Assembly (NCBI GenBank): GCA_015179125.1
Contig: WHVA01000213.1
Span: forward strand, 1-64,000
Source: Gautieria morchelliformis
Lineage: Eukaryota; Basidiomycota; Agaricomycetes; Gomphales; Gomphaceae
Reading direction: 5' to 3'
Length of the DNA stretch: 64,000 bases
Both the position numbers and the translations under genes were made by a program. Under the pieces are notes generated by a model. It worked only from the letters and a program-made list of their open reading frames with translations, had not been told where the DNA came from and did not search any database. Position 1 is the first letter of the stretch. Every line of letters begins with the position of its first letter. This document shows positions 22,526 through 32,650 of the stretch, one piece after another.

Positions 22526-25094
22526 TGTCATGACCGGTTTATTTCTCCTACCGCGTTACCTCCATGTTCCCCCTCGTCACTCCCTAGCATCTTCGTCAGA
22601 GTTCGCCGCACCTACCAACCACTCCTCCTCTACATCCACTCTACTCGTTGTTCGCCCCATCCTCCGAATCCCTATTCGCTGCTTGCGCATTTCGCCAGCA
22701 GGCACGCCATCAAATATGATCAATACCATCGATACCATTCACCCGGCATGATGGTTCATCATTAGCCCCATCATCTTCTTAATCCAACCCCATTGGGTGT
22801 TCGTATGGCCAAAGTGCGTTTTCAGGGCGTTCCTTCCATAGGTCATGCGGGATCAACCCAGCAAACGAAGAGTCCGTGCAGGGTAGCATGTATGCGGGTA
22901 CCAAGACATGGTTTTGTCCATAAGTGCCTTCGCCCCCTTTTACTCTCCGTCGTTCCACGTTCGCATTCTTCCCTCACTCTATTGTATGTTTATTCCATCT
23001 CCTTAGTATCATGACTGCACACCCCGATCCGGCCCTAACTCACGACGGCCTCTTTCCTATTCGCTAATACCTTGCGAGCATTCGATATAAGTAGTTTACA
23101 TTCGCATGTATATTCCCCAGTTCAATTATCATACGTCGTCCATCTTGTACAAACTTGACCTCGCTGTGATCATCATCTTGAGCCTCTCCTTGAAGATTTC
23201 TATCTTCAACCAGCCAAGGACTTAAGCATCACTGGTGAGTTCTCATACTTCATCTTCGTTACCTTAGCCTTCGAACTATTTTCTGTGCTGTTGGCGAAGG
23301 GCTCTGAAGGAGCACCTTCACCAGCGAAGGGACCGTCGAAACTTAGACAGCCCTTCCGCGATATCTTGCACGTTACGTCGTCAAGTGCTGCGAGCTATTT
23401 CGCTACGACTGTAGATAGGGTGAGCCCCGGTTAGGCAAACCCTCTTATCTTGTGAACATTCATTGGTTCACCTATTGTTTTGGAACCCTTCAAGACTTTG
23501 GTGTTATTGCTAACGCCTCTGTCTATCAGAACGTGTCGTTTACACGACTAGTAGAATACCAATTCAATGCAGCAGCACAACTCCGGAAATAATTTAATAT
23601 TTGTACCTTGGTTGCAATCTGTGTAATAACTAGTCCAAGTTATTACAGGTAGAAGGCAATGCGTTTCTTAGCTGCACTGAACAATAAACTAGAAGAGTGT
23701 GTAGGTTCAAGGACAATATCGGGGTCCAAGAGTATTCCTTTTAATAAAGAGGGAATAGGCTCCGCAGGAGAGTTTGTAAGTGGATTGGGTCGACCAATGT
23801 CAATGCACTGCAATAACGAGAGAGTAATGTGAAGTGCCTTTCGCGCACAACTTGACTTGACTTGACTTGTGAAAGTCACTGAACAGGAAAATCAACTGAA
23901 CAGCTCGTCTCGGGTATTGGAGTGCTAATTGACAAGAAAATTGATTGCCAACCTCACTCTGTAGAGTTTCACCCAGCGTGTTAGGCTAAGTGGCTAAGCA
24001 GTAAAGCAACTACTTAACTAAGAATAGTTACTCTAAGCAAGAGTAGTATTCTAGTTCGGGTTAGGAACTTAGGTAAGATGTGCAAGTCACACAAGCTGTG
24101 TAGGATAGAAGATGGGTAGATTGATTGCTCAAAGGACAGGCAAAGGGCCTCCTTTTATATTGTAATGTACAGGAGCTTAGTAAGCAGGTAGAACCTTCTA
24201 TATATTAATGGAATGGGGGAAGAAGCTTGTGGAAGATGGAAGAAAGGGTTGGAAGAAACTGGCTGTTTCCAGGGGACTCTACCATGCTTCCTACCAATCA
24301 GAGCTTGATTTGTCAGGAATGACTCACTGAAAAGGGTCATGTGCCATAGCACAGCTTGGCTGAGTCATGTACTCCTGACTCACCAAGTTGTGCCTGGATT
24401 GGTTGAGTCATTGAGGCTGTATCTCCAGATAACCATGTATTTGGCACTCAGAAGCTGAGTAAGCAGTCCTGAGCCAATTAGGGCTCTGTAGCCATAATTA
24501 CTAAGAGCACTGCTTAGCACAGCTGGGCATAGCCTGGTACAGCCTTGTTGTCATGACTGACCATGATCCCCATTGTTTGGTGAAGCCAAACAGGCTGCAC
24601 AGTTGCTATGGGCAACTGTTTGGGACTCAGCTGGAAATACTGAGAGAGCCATCCTGCCAGACTTGTGGGTGCTTGGGTGACCATAAGAATGCGGCCACCG
24701 CCGAGGTGCCCGGCGGAGTTTGAAATAGAGCGCCGAGAACAGAGTTGTGGGTGCTAGAGGATCCACAACTCTGTAATGTCAGAAAAATGGTAGTTTGAGC
24801 CATGGAGACTTCGGAAAAATAAGGAAAAATATGAGATAACTAGAGGAATGTTTGAAAAGCCTTTCCCCAGTTATATTAACAGCATACAAATACTGTTAAT
24901 TCCTCAAATGTGTTTTTACATGTTGTCAAGACAAAAAGAAAAGACTAGGGCTGGTTGAGCAGCCTTCCTTGGCTGGTTGAACAGCCATTCCCCTACACCT
25001 ATTCACCTAACGGCATACTTATTGGCACAAGTTATTCGGGCATTCGCTGTGTTCACTAATACACGATATTAACGCCTAAAACCCAATCTTGACA
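22526..25094 (+). mobile_element. Ty3/gypsy solo LTR with nested second LTR
   Basis: It starts TGTCATGACC and ends ATCTTGACA, with ATGGC duplicated on both sides (22521-22525 and 25095-25099). It matches the LTRs of the gypsy element at 31522-40099 over its whole length. Net of the nested insertion it is about 1,040 bp. It is a fossil LTR left after LTR-LTR recombination, and younger than the transposon it sits in. Confidence 0.88.
23476..24997 (-). mobile_element. Second solo LTR, 1,522 bp, nested in the first
   Basis: The plus-strand ends are TGTTTTGGAACCC and CCCCTACA, with CCTAT duplicated at 23471-23475 and 24998-25002. A TATAAAAGGAGG box on the minus strand near 24160 suggests that its transcription runs leftward and that its 5' end is TGTAGGGGAATGG. 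The family is likely Ty1/copia by style of the ends, which is not certain. It is the most recent insertion in this stack. Confidence 0.75.
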
Positions 25095-25613
25095 ATGGCC
25101 AAGGAAAAAAAGGATAGATCAAAGGTAGATGAGAGATCAATGTTAGATATTCTTCAAGATAGGTGCCCACCAATAATCCTAGAAGATGAGGTATTGTGAC
25201 CTCTACAATTGTGAGTCATAGAACCTTGTCCATCCATTGATATAAAAATTTGGAACAGCATATAAGCTGAATTATGTATCATACATGTTTGTTTCTAAAT
25301 ACTAATTCAAGTACTGGAATTATCATCATATTCCATGGTAACGATTACTGTAGGATGTATGAATGTATTTCTACCAAAATCAGATCTTATGATGTTAGAG
25401 ATAGAATAAAGTATAATTACTACTCATGAAAGTGAATGTATTGGTTATATAAGTCATTCTATATGTAGTAAGAGTAAAACTCATAATGTTTAGCAATGTT
25501 TCTATTAAGATTCTTGATGATAAATATCAAAACTGTAGAAACTAAGCTTTTAAACAAAGCTTGTACACTATCTTATGACTCATAGATTACCTCACCAAGT
25601 TGTAAAACATAAT

Positions 25614-25686
25614 AGACCAAATAAATTAGTTGGTAAAGCACCCTATATACTAACGGGGTCCCAGGTTTGAACCCTGGTCTGGTTAA
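25614..25686 (+). ncRNA. tRNA-like sequence or tRNA-derived SINE head
   Basis: An A-box-like TTAGTTGGTAAAGC is followed 30 bases later by a T-arm CCAGG-TTTGAAC-CCTGG and an acceptor-like GACCAAA/TCTGGTT pairing with one mismatch. The D-stem and anticodon stem pair poorly. It is therefore not a convincing functional tRNA. It may be a tRNA pseudogene or a SINE promoter in the AT-rich transposon body. Confidence 0.35.
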
Positions 25687-25807
25687 TCGAAGATTTGGAG
25701 GGGTTTGTAGTACTTCTGAGTATATGCTTAAGCATATATTTGACAATGTCACAGACCTCCTTTGAATCTTCTATGATTTTTAATGGTCTATATAAAATAA
25801 TAGGAGT

Positions 25808-26011
25808 TCAATGACTTTTTTCATTATTTGTTTTGTAGACCTTCATCCTTCCATCTTGTAGTACAAGTATGCCATAGACGGTAATTGTCTCTTGTTGTTG
25901 AGAGTTAGAATATAAGGCAATCATCATGCCTTTTGTCAGACTATTATATATACAGCATTCATTATATTTATCATATCCTACAACTAAAGGATACTTTGTT
26001 TTACCATTCAA
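25808..26011 (-). CDS. Small uncharacterised ORF in the transposon body
   Basis: A 67-residue frame starting NGKTKYPLVVGYDKYNECC and ending in a basic tail. The beta-rich pattern (LVVGYD, TVYGILVLQDGRMKVY) looks protein-like, but no family is recognised. The open frame extends a little upstream without a start codon, so a 5' part may be lost. Confidence 0.3.
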   Translation of the reverse strand: MNGKTKYPLVVGYDKYNECCIYNSLTKGMMIALYSNSQQQETITVYGILVLQDGRMKVYKTNNEKSH

Positions 26012-26893
26012 TATAACCTTTGCAATACCCAGGCCAAAACCCTAAAACCTGAGATGCTCCCTATAATTAAATTATACAGCTCATCAGAACCATAGTGATT
26101 TGGAAGGGTAAGGCCATTGTGCACTAGAAACTGACCATTGTTACAAGAACTCATGTTTGTCATTACAGAAGGAGACTTCTATGTTTATTATCAGGTCTCC
26201 TATTTTAATAACAGACCTGTCTCTGGTTGCCTTGGTACTATCAAAAAAGGTAGATATCTTACGAACCATGCTTTTGATAACCATGGTTCATCTATATGAA
26301 TTGACAACTTTGTGAAATCAGTTTTTATTTAGTATGTCATGGTATTATACCATCAATCCTGATAGAAATGCATTTATCTACATGCCCATAGTCACTTAGT
26401 GTATAGGTACATAATCTTATGTCATTCTGTGATAATAGGCACTAAACAAATATTATCTACAGTGCTAAGATACTCTTTACTATCAAACAAGGCCATGCAA
26501 AAAGGTATGTTAACGAACTATAGATAAGAAAGACACCATTACATATATCAGCAGCCACCAACATATATACAGTAGCTGAACATGATAGCATCTTACTGTT
26601 TGATATTATTGCCGTTGGGTCACATATTCATCCACCTCATGAAAAGAGGACTACCACGATTTATAAGAAATGTCAGTCCAAAACTTTAGGTTCTTCACGC
26701 TGACTGATCTCATAATTAGCTACTTACAAGCTGAAATATATAGCAAAATGCATACAAAAAAGAGTCAAGTTTATTCTGTGACTGTAGATAATAATCATGT
26801 GATTCTATAACTAATAGAGGGTAGGGGCTGAATCCTGTCAAACAAAAAGTGAATACAAACTGAGTTTAATATAATATACAAGCTGGATTGACA

Positions 26894-27049
26894 ATGCCAT
26901 GCATCCCTACAGCAGGAGATAAAGTGACATTTATACATCCAAGGACTGGGGAGGAGATAAGGGGTGTTGTTACAGTAGTAGATATTCCAGGGAGGACAGC
27001 AGGTATTCTTTATGAAACAAAAGGGCAGATAAGTGGACTTATCAGTTAA
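26894..27049 (+). CDS. 51-residue ORF, possible SH3-like/KOW-like small protein
   Basis: The frame begins MPCIPTAGDKVTF and reads IHPRTGEEIRGVVTVVDIPG before ending. GDKVTF... followed by a short strand-turn pattern is reminiscent of small beta-barrel domains. The codon positions give protein-like composition in an otherwise AT-rich background. It is too short to place in a family. Confidence 0.3.
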   Translation: MPCIPTAGDKVTFIHPRTGEEIRGVVTVVDIPGRTAGILYETKGQISGLIS

Positions 27050-27267
27050 TGTATCGAATACGGATAATCCAAGATTTTGAAGCACTAAAAGAAATAATTG
27101 ACTAGACTAACCCTGTTTATATACTAGAAAAGAATAAAATTGTCAGACCTCACATTGGTGAGCTTTTAAAAACCCTTTTATACAACTATAATCTTGTAAG
27201 GTGAAAAAGAAGGTGATAAGCTATATAAAATGTTATCACGATATGTGTCATTTTTCAAATATATTGA

Positions 27268-27924
27268 ATGATAAGAGTAGAGTGTTTTCAGAAGATAGAG
27301 ATGGATATAGAACCTGCTCTAAAAACCTCTATAACAGTTGCTTTGAACAACCACACAAATCCTAACAATCTAGAATGTTTTTGGTATGCCCCTTGGAATA
27401 TTATTCTCATGGATTGCTTTGCTGATAATATGATAATAACTCCTCAACATGCATTTGTTTATGCTGTAGAAAACAGAGATGAAGATATAGAATCTAAGAT
27501 GTTAATCCCAGATTTTACAATCACTAAATATATTAAGAAAAGTAACTTTATAAATAGTACTACATATTTAATAGTAGAAATAAAAAGAAGTGTTAAAACT
27601 ACAGGTGAACTTGAAAAGATCTTCAAGGATACTCAGGAGCAACTGGTAAATCAGGTGACAGTACTATTCCTAGATACCAATTATAAAAGTGTATATGGTA
27701 TAGCTGCTGTAGGGGAATATTGGAGACTTATTAAATATAAAAATTTAACTCATAAGTAGAAACCCCAAAAACCTAGAAGTTCTTGGGAGAGTGAGAGTTA
27801 TGGTAAAAAAGTGGAGGTAGTAAAAATAGTACAAGTATGTAGACTGTTTGATATTTACAGGGGTACATATAATGAGGATCTTGATAAGTTGAAAAGATTG
27901 GTTACACGCTTAGAAACAAATTGA
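27268..27924 (+). pseudogene. PD-(D/E)XK nuclease-like cargo protein
   Basis: The frame is open from 27268 to a TAG at 27757-27759 and continues in the same frame for about 54 more codons to a stop at 27922-27924. The core reads LIPDFTITKYI, then STTYLIVEIKRS: an Asp in a PD motif followed about 20 residues later by Glu-x-Lys in a hydrophobic strand. That is the pattern of PD-(D/E)XK nucleases. Next come a helix rich in Lys/Gln (TQEQLVNQVTVLF) and a strand YGIAAVGEYWRLI, as in Rec/REase-type folds. The upstream residues (LECFWYAPWNIILM) may form the first helix. If active, it would cut DNA. Its presence beside a DDE transposase is unusual. The TAG is probably decay. Confidence 0.5.
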
Positions 27925-27955
27925 TATATCTACAATTATTTAAAGGATATTAGAT

Positions 27956-28270
27956 ATGTACTTCAGAACACTACTAGGATGGAAGGTAACAGAAGAAAAG
28001 ATGATAGAACAATGTACTAGGTTAGGAATGAAAAATGTTGAAAACGATTCCAATTATCTCAGTAAGCTAGTTGGAATCATAAAATGTCTTGACTGTCCTA
28101 TAGTAAGATTCTCTTTAGAAAGACAAGCAGACAGAAAAGAAAAAGGTAAAGATATCCCTTTCATATTGACAATATATGAAGGTCCTGAGAGGAAAGGAGT
28201 AGTAGATGTGAATAAGATACTAAGTACGTTTCCTGATATATTTGAGACAATAAAAGAGATCTTGGAATAA
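27956..28270 (+). CDS. Uncharacterised 104-codon cargo ORF
   Basis: It reads MYFRTLLGWKVTEEKMIEQC near the start and ends IFETIKEILE. The composition is like that of the neighbouring cargo ORFs, and it lies 31 bp downstream of the nuclease-like frame on the same strand. It may be a second polypeptide of the same transcript, or an originally spliced continuation. No family is recognised. Confidence 0.4.
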   Translation: MYFRTLLGWKVTEEKMIEQCTRLGMKNVENDSNYLSKLVGIIKCLDCPIVRFSLERQADRKEKGKDIPFILTIYEGPERKGVVDVNKILSTFPDIFETIKEILE

Positions 28271-28340
28271 AAGGAGAACCTCAATTCTTTTTAGGAGAGC
28301 CTTAGAATATAGCATTTATAGTTTTTAAAATGTTTTCCTA

Positions 28341-28986
28341 GGAGGATGTTTATAAATGTCAGATATATGTATATATAGCTTAGCTAATCTATATTTCATA
28401 AAATATATCACAATTGAGACAGTTGCCAGCACCTGTAAGACATGCTTAATCCTAGTCCCAAAGTTCTTTCTCACAGTCTGCTGCTCCCCCAGGAAAGGGT
28501 GTATACCCCATTGTCTAAACATCAATAGTTAAACATCTTTGTATTATATATGCATATTATTTTAAATATACCTTCTAATCAGATCTCTCAACCATATATA
28601 ATAATATAGTACAGGTATTGTCCATACTTGCTTCTATATTCTGTGATTGTACATCTAACAGGTTTCATATATACTTCTAACATTTACTCATATGGTCCAT
28701 ACTTGCCTCTACATTCTATCATCATACATGTAACAAGCTTCATATATACTTTTAATATATAATCATCCAAATCCTATCTGAAATTGCTCTATTATCTCAA
28801 TACACACCATGCTTTAGCACATACAACCATATTTTTAAAATATCAGAACATTCAAAAAATTTAGGCTATCCACAATATACAAGTTGCTCAAAATGATGAA
28901 CTATGAATTCGGTTAGGGTTGATATTTTAAAAGATATCTAATATATCCTAGAAGAATGTACATTGTTGTCAATATGGACATCCTCC
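28341..28986 (+). mobile_element. Right 646 bp TIR-bounded end element (MITE-like)
   Basis: A near-identical direct copy of 18996-19638, starting GGAGGATGTTTATAAATGTC and ending TGGACATCCTCC, followed by TAA. The flank on its inner side is CTA. The few differences from the left copy are single substitutions and a small indel near the right end, so the pair is young or has been homogenised. Confidence 0.88.
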
Positions 28987-29300
28987 TAATTGTGTAGCCA
29001 GACGATTTCGGTTCTGGCTAATGCTGCTGCTATAAACTCGGCTTCCATCATGGATAGTGTAACAATGTTCTGTAATTTGCTTGCCCAGCTGACGGCTCTG
29101 GTTCTGATTCTAGTGAGGAAACCCGAGGTTGATCATCCATTATTGCCTCACCCGGCTCCAGACCCAATCATCCCTGCTCCACCTGGACCAGACCAGGCCC
29201 TGCCTCCACCACCAGTCAGTACCTGCACCTATTGATCAACCCCGCCGCTCAAGCAGAATCACGCAACTGGACTACCGGCACCTCAATTACCCATTCCTGA
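28987..29300. mobile_element. Ty1/copia remnant pieces in opposite orientation
   Basis: 28987 to about 29140 on the minus strand encodes the start of copia RNase H (RAVSWASKLQ, VTLSMMEAEFIAA, EIVWLHN), which leads into 18992 across the transposon. From about 29130 to 29300 the plus strand encodes a Pro-rich linker (PIIPAPPGPDQ, DQPRRSSRITQLD) typical of the integrase-RT junction. The reverse transcriptase between them is missing. The element is a rearranged fossil. Confidence 0.7.
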
Positions 29301-29946
29301 GGAGGATGTTCACGTTGACAACAATGTATATTCTTCTAGGATATATTAGATATCTTTTAAAATATCAACCCTAACCAAATTCATAATCCATCATTTTGAG
29401 CAACTTGTATATTGTGGACATCCTAAATTTTTTGAATGTTCTGATATTTTAAAAATATGGTTGTATGTGCTAAAGCATGGTGTGTATTGATATAACAGAG
29501 CAATTTCAGAGAGGATGTGGATGACTATATATTAAAAGTATACATGAAACATGTTAGATGTACAATCACAGAATATAGAAGCAAGTATGGACCATATGAG
29601 TACATGTTAGAAGTATATATGAAACATGTTAGATGTACAATCACAGAATATAGAAGAAAGTATGGACAATACCTGTACTATATTATTATATATGGTTGAG
29701 AGATCTGATTAGAAGGTATGTTTAAAATAATATGCATGTATAGTACAAAGATATGTAACTATTGATGTTTAGTCAATGGGGTATACACCCTTTCCTGGGG
29801 GAGCAGCAGACTGTGAGAAAGAACTTTGGGACTAGGATTAAGCATGCCTTACAAATGCTGGCAACTGTCTCAATTGTGATATATTTTATTAAATATAGGT
29901 GAGCTAAGTTATATATACATATATATGAGAGTTACAACCATCCCCC
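29301..29946 (-). mobile_element. Third 646 bp MITE-like copy, inverted
   Basis: The inverse of the end elements at 18996 and 28341, beginning GGAGGATGTTCACG and ending in a degenerate terminus (ACCATCCCCC). It includes the same internal 75 bp duplication. It sits between the linker and the integrase part of the copia remnant. With 28341-28986 it forms a long inverted-repeat pair 314 bp apart. Confidence 0.85.
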
Positions 29947-31521
29947 TAGTGGAGTGGGTGTGGGTAGGAGTGAGCTGTAGTCAGAGGTTTTGGTGGACAG
30001 GCCTGGGAACTCTTACTCATCAAAAACGATGTCCTGTCATATGATATAATGTTTCTTGATGAGGTGAAGGCAGCATCACCCTTGGTAACCATCCTCGAAT
30101 CCAAGATAGATACATTTGTGAGATCAGGGTTCCAGTCCATTTCGCTCATCCTTCTGTACGTGGACATAGGCAGTGCAGCTGAATATGTGCAACATGCCGA
30201 GGTCTGGCTTTTGGCCATGCCAGGCCTCATATGGGGTCATATCTGGCAGTGTGGATGTTGGTGTAGCGTTGATGATTGGAACTAGTGGTCGTAGAGCATC
30301 CCCCCACATTGATGCTGGAAGATGAGCTTGATGTAGTAGTGCTATTATTCCTTCGATGAGGGTGCGGTTGGTTTGCTCAGAGATCCCGTTCTGTTGTGGG
30401 GTGCCTTTAGTTGTATGCTCATGGACTATTCCCCAGCATTGGAAATGTTCATCCCATTTTCTGCCGATATATTCACCTGCTTTGTCATCTCTGAATCTCC
30501 TTACTCTCAAGTTCAGTTGGTTTTCCGCTAGCGCTTCATAGGACCAATAGGCATCAAAAACCTCGTCCTTTGTTTTCAAGAGGTATACACATCTATATCT
30601 CATGCAGTCATCTGTGAACATTATCCAGTATCAATGTCCGGATGACGTCCTGACCAGGAGAGGTCCGTATATGTCAGAGACGATGAGGTTGAGTGGTTTG
30701 GAGGATCGGCTGTCATTGGCTCCTGGGAAGGGGTCACGATATTGTTTTGCAGCAATACACGGTTCGCAAATTTTAGGAATTTTCTTATTCGAGCTCACAC
30801 TTATTCCCTTTGCCATACCATTTGCTAGGAGCTTGTCCAGGCATGCCGATCCAATGTGAGCTAGTCATTTGTGTAATGATAATCAGTCCACAGCAGGCGG
30901 TGAGGTTGTTAGGGCAAACTCCGGGATTGGAATCATGTCCCCAGCAAGGAAACCAGTTCCATTTTGTACTGTGGCACAGAAACACAGATTACCATCTTGC
31001 ACGAAGGAAATGTGATCTTTTACGATATTGACGATAACACCGTGGTGTGTGGTAAGGCAAAGGACTGCGAGTAGATTATTTTGGAGCATGGGTACATGTA
31101 AGACTTGTGACAAGATGATACTTCATGCTGGCTTCCCATTTATGATGGGTGTAAATAAGACATGCCCCCTTCCAGCTGAATACACAATCTCGTTGGTTGT
31201 GAGGCGGATGGGCACACGATAGGTTTCGTAGTTTCGAAGCCAATGATGGTGTGGGGTCATATGGCTCGTGGCACCTGTGTCTGTGTTCCAGCGTAGATTA
31301 GCGTCAATCTTGGAAGTGGGCAGGGATGAGTAGCGCAGGCTCGTATTTATGGCAAGTTCCTGCACTGCTCCGTCTTGCCCGCTTTCCACTGCCTGGTGTG
31401 CACTTTTCTTTCTCTTGTTCTCTCCCCCCCTTCGCATAGGTTTAAGGTCCGGATGGGCAATCCAGCAGCGATCTGCTGAGTGCCCCCACTTCCTGCATAC
31501 GGTACACGTCGGGATGGGAGC
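29947..31521 (-). mobile_element. Ty1/copia remnant: gag zinc knuckle, protease, integrase
   Basis: On the minus strand, starting near 31521: CTVCRKWGHSADRC zinc knuckle, protease DTGATSHM, an integrase zinc-binding region (ICEPCIAAKQYRDPF), and the integrase core (VSDIYGPL, DDKAGEYIG, TPQQNGISEQTNRTLIEG), followed by the usual IISYD..FDE region. The 5' end is cut off by the gypsy LTR that starts at 31522. The element is broken in several places. Confidence 0.88.
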
Positions 31522-32549
31522 TGTCATGACCCATGTATTTCCCTTACCTCGCTGTCTCTACGTTCCCCCTCATCGCTCCTCCTGCAGCTTCGCCTGAGTT
31601 TGCCCTACCCTTCGACCACTCCTCCTCCATGTTCGCTCCATTCTCTCTTTGTCTCATTTGCCGAACGGCCATTCGCTGCTTGCATCATTCGCCGGCAGGT
31701 ACGCCATCAAACACAATAGACACCCTCTACCCGGCACGATGGTTCATCACTGGCCCCATCATCTTCCCGATCCAACCCCTTTAGGTGTTCATATGGCCAG
31801 GATTCATTCACGGGACGTCCTACCCGTAGGTCGTGTGGGATCAACCCAGCAGACAAAGAGTCCATGCAGGGTAGCATATATGCAGGTCCCAAGGTGTGTT
31901 TTCCTACATAAGTACCTTCGTCCCCTTTCCTCCCTGTCGTTTCATGTTCGCACTCCTCTTCCATTCCATTGTATCTGTGTTTCATCTATTTGTATCACAA
32001 CTGCGCATCTTATCCAACCCTGACTCCAGGCAGCCTCTTTCCTATTCGCTAATATCATATGAGCATTCAATATAAGAAGTTTACATTTGCATGTATATTC
32101 CCCAGGTAATTATCATAGTCTATCTTGTGCAAAACTTGACCTCATTGTGACCGTCATCTTGAGCCCTCTCCTGTAGATTCCTATCTTCGACCAGAGGAGG
32201 ACTTAAGCACCACTGGTGAGTTTTCGTACTTCACCTTCGTTACCTTTGCCTTTGAACTATTATCTGCACTGTCGGTGAAGGGCTCCGAAGGAGCGCCTTT
32301 GCCGGCGAAAGGATTGTTACTACTTAAACAACCTTTCTGTGACACCTTGCATGTTACATCATCAAGCGCCACGGGCTATTTCGCTATGACTGTAGATAGG
32401 GCGAGCCCCGTTTGGGCAGCCATCTTATCTTCTGAACATTTATTGGTTCACCTTATTTGCCGAACAGCACACTTATTCGCACAAGTTATTTGGGCATTCG
32501 CTGTGTTCACTAATACATGATATTAACCTCTAAAACACCAATATTGACA
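31522..32549 (+). repeat. 5' LTR of the chromovirus, 1,028 bp
   Basis: Ends TGTCATGACC and AATATTGACA. It is followed by GTATAATTGAACTAACAAC, where the primer-binding site would lie. The same LTR is recognisable at 22526-25094, 38189-38218 plus 39463-40099, and 38219-39457. Confidence 0.88.
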
Positions 32550-32650
32550 GTATAATTGAACTAACAACTACAGTCAAAGCATTATTCTGTCTACTTGTCA
32601 CTCCCTTCCATATATTCACCCCTTCGTGGGACAACCTCCCCGGCAACAAT

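Larger units (their letters stand above)
21720..25199 (+). pseudogene. Cargo ORF with three internal repeats, split by an LTR insertion
   Basis: The frame is open from 21720 to 22525, where a solo LTR has inserted with a 5 bp duplication (ATGGC). The tail resumes at 25100 and stops at 25199, giving about 300 codons before the insertion. Three diverged repeats are visible: units ending (D/Y)LVSYE(I/V) or LVSYQV followed by INLLT(E/K)Q, and units RVYHSADNYFELADMDVFMD and RIHDSEGNYYELVDMDVYMD. The C-terminal third is basic then acidic, with a short self-repeat NERSMLD / DERSMLD. No known domain is recognised. Low GC and location tie it to the transposon rather than the host. The repeat architecture suggests a binding module, but this is a guess. 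Confidence 0.55.
18996..28986. mobile_element. Composite PIF/Harbinger-like DNA transposon, 9,991 bp
   Basis: The outer ends are GGAGGATGT (18996) and ACATCCTCC (28986), flanked on both sides by TAA (18993-18995 and 28987-28989), inside the RNase H region of a copia remnant whose two halves lie directly outside. A 3-bp TWA duplication is typical of the PIF/Harbinger superfamily, and the encoded DDE transposase fits it. Each end is not a simple inverted repeat but a whole 643-646 bp TIR-bounded element, and the two are in direct orientation. The body is AT-rich, unlike the host flanks. Inside are a chromodomain transposase (minus strand), cargo ORFs (mostly plus strand), and two nested solo LTRs that arrived later. 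Stretches at 21018-21412, 25200-25613, 25687-25807 and 26012-26893 hold no gene I recognise. Confidence 0.75.
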
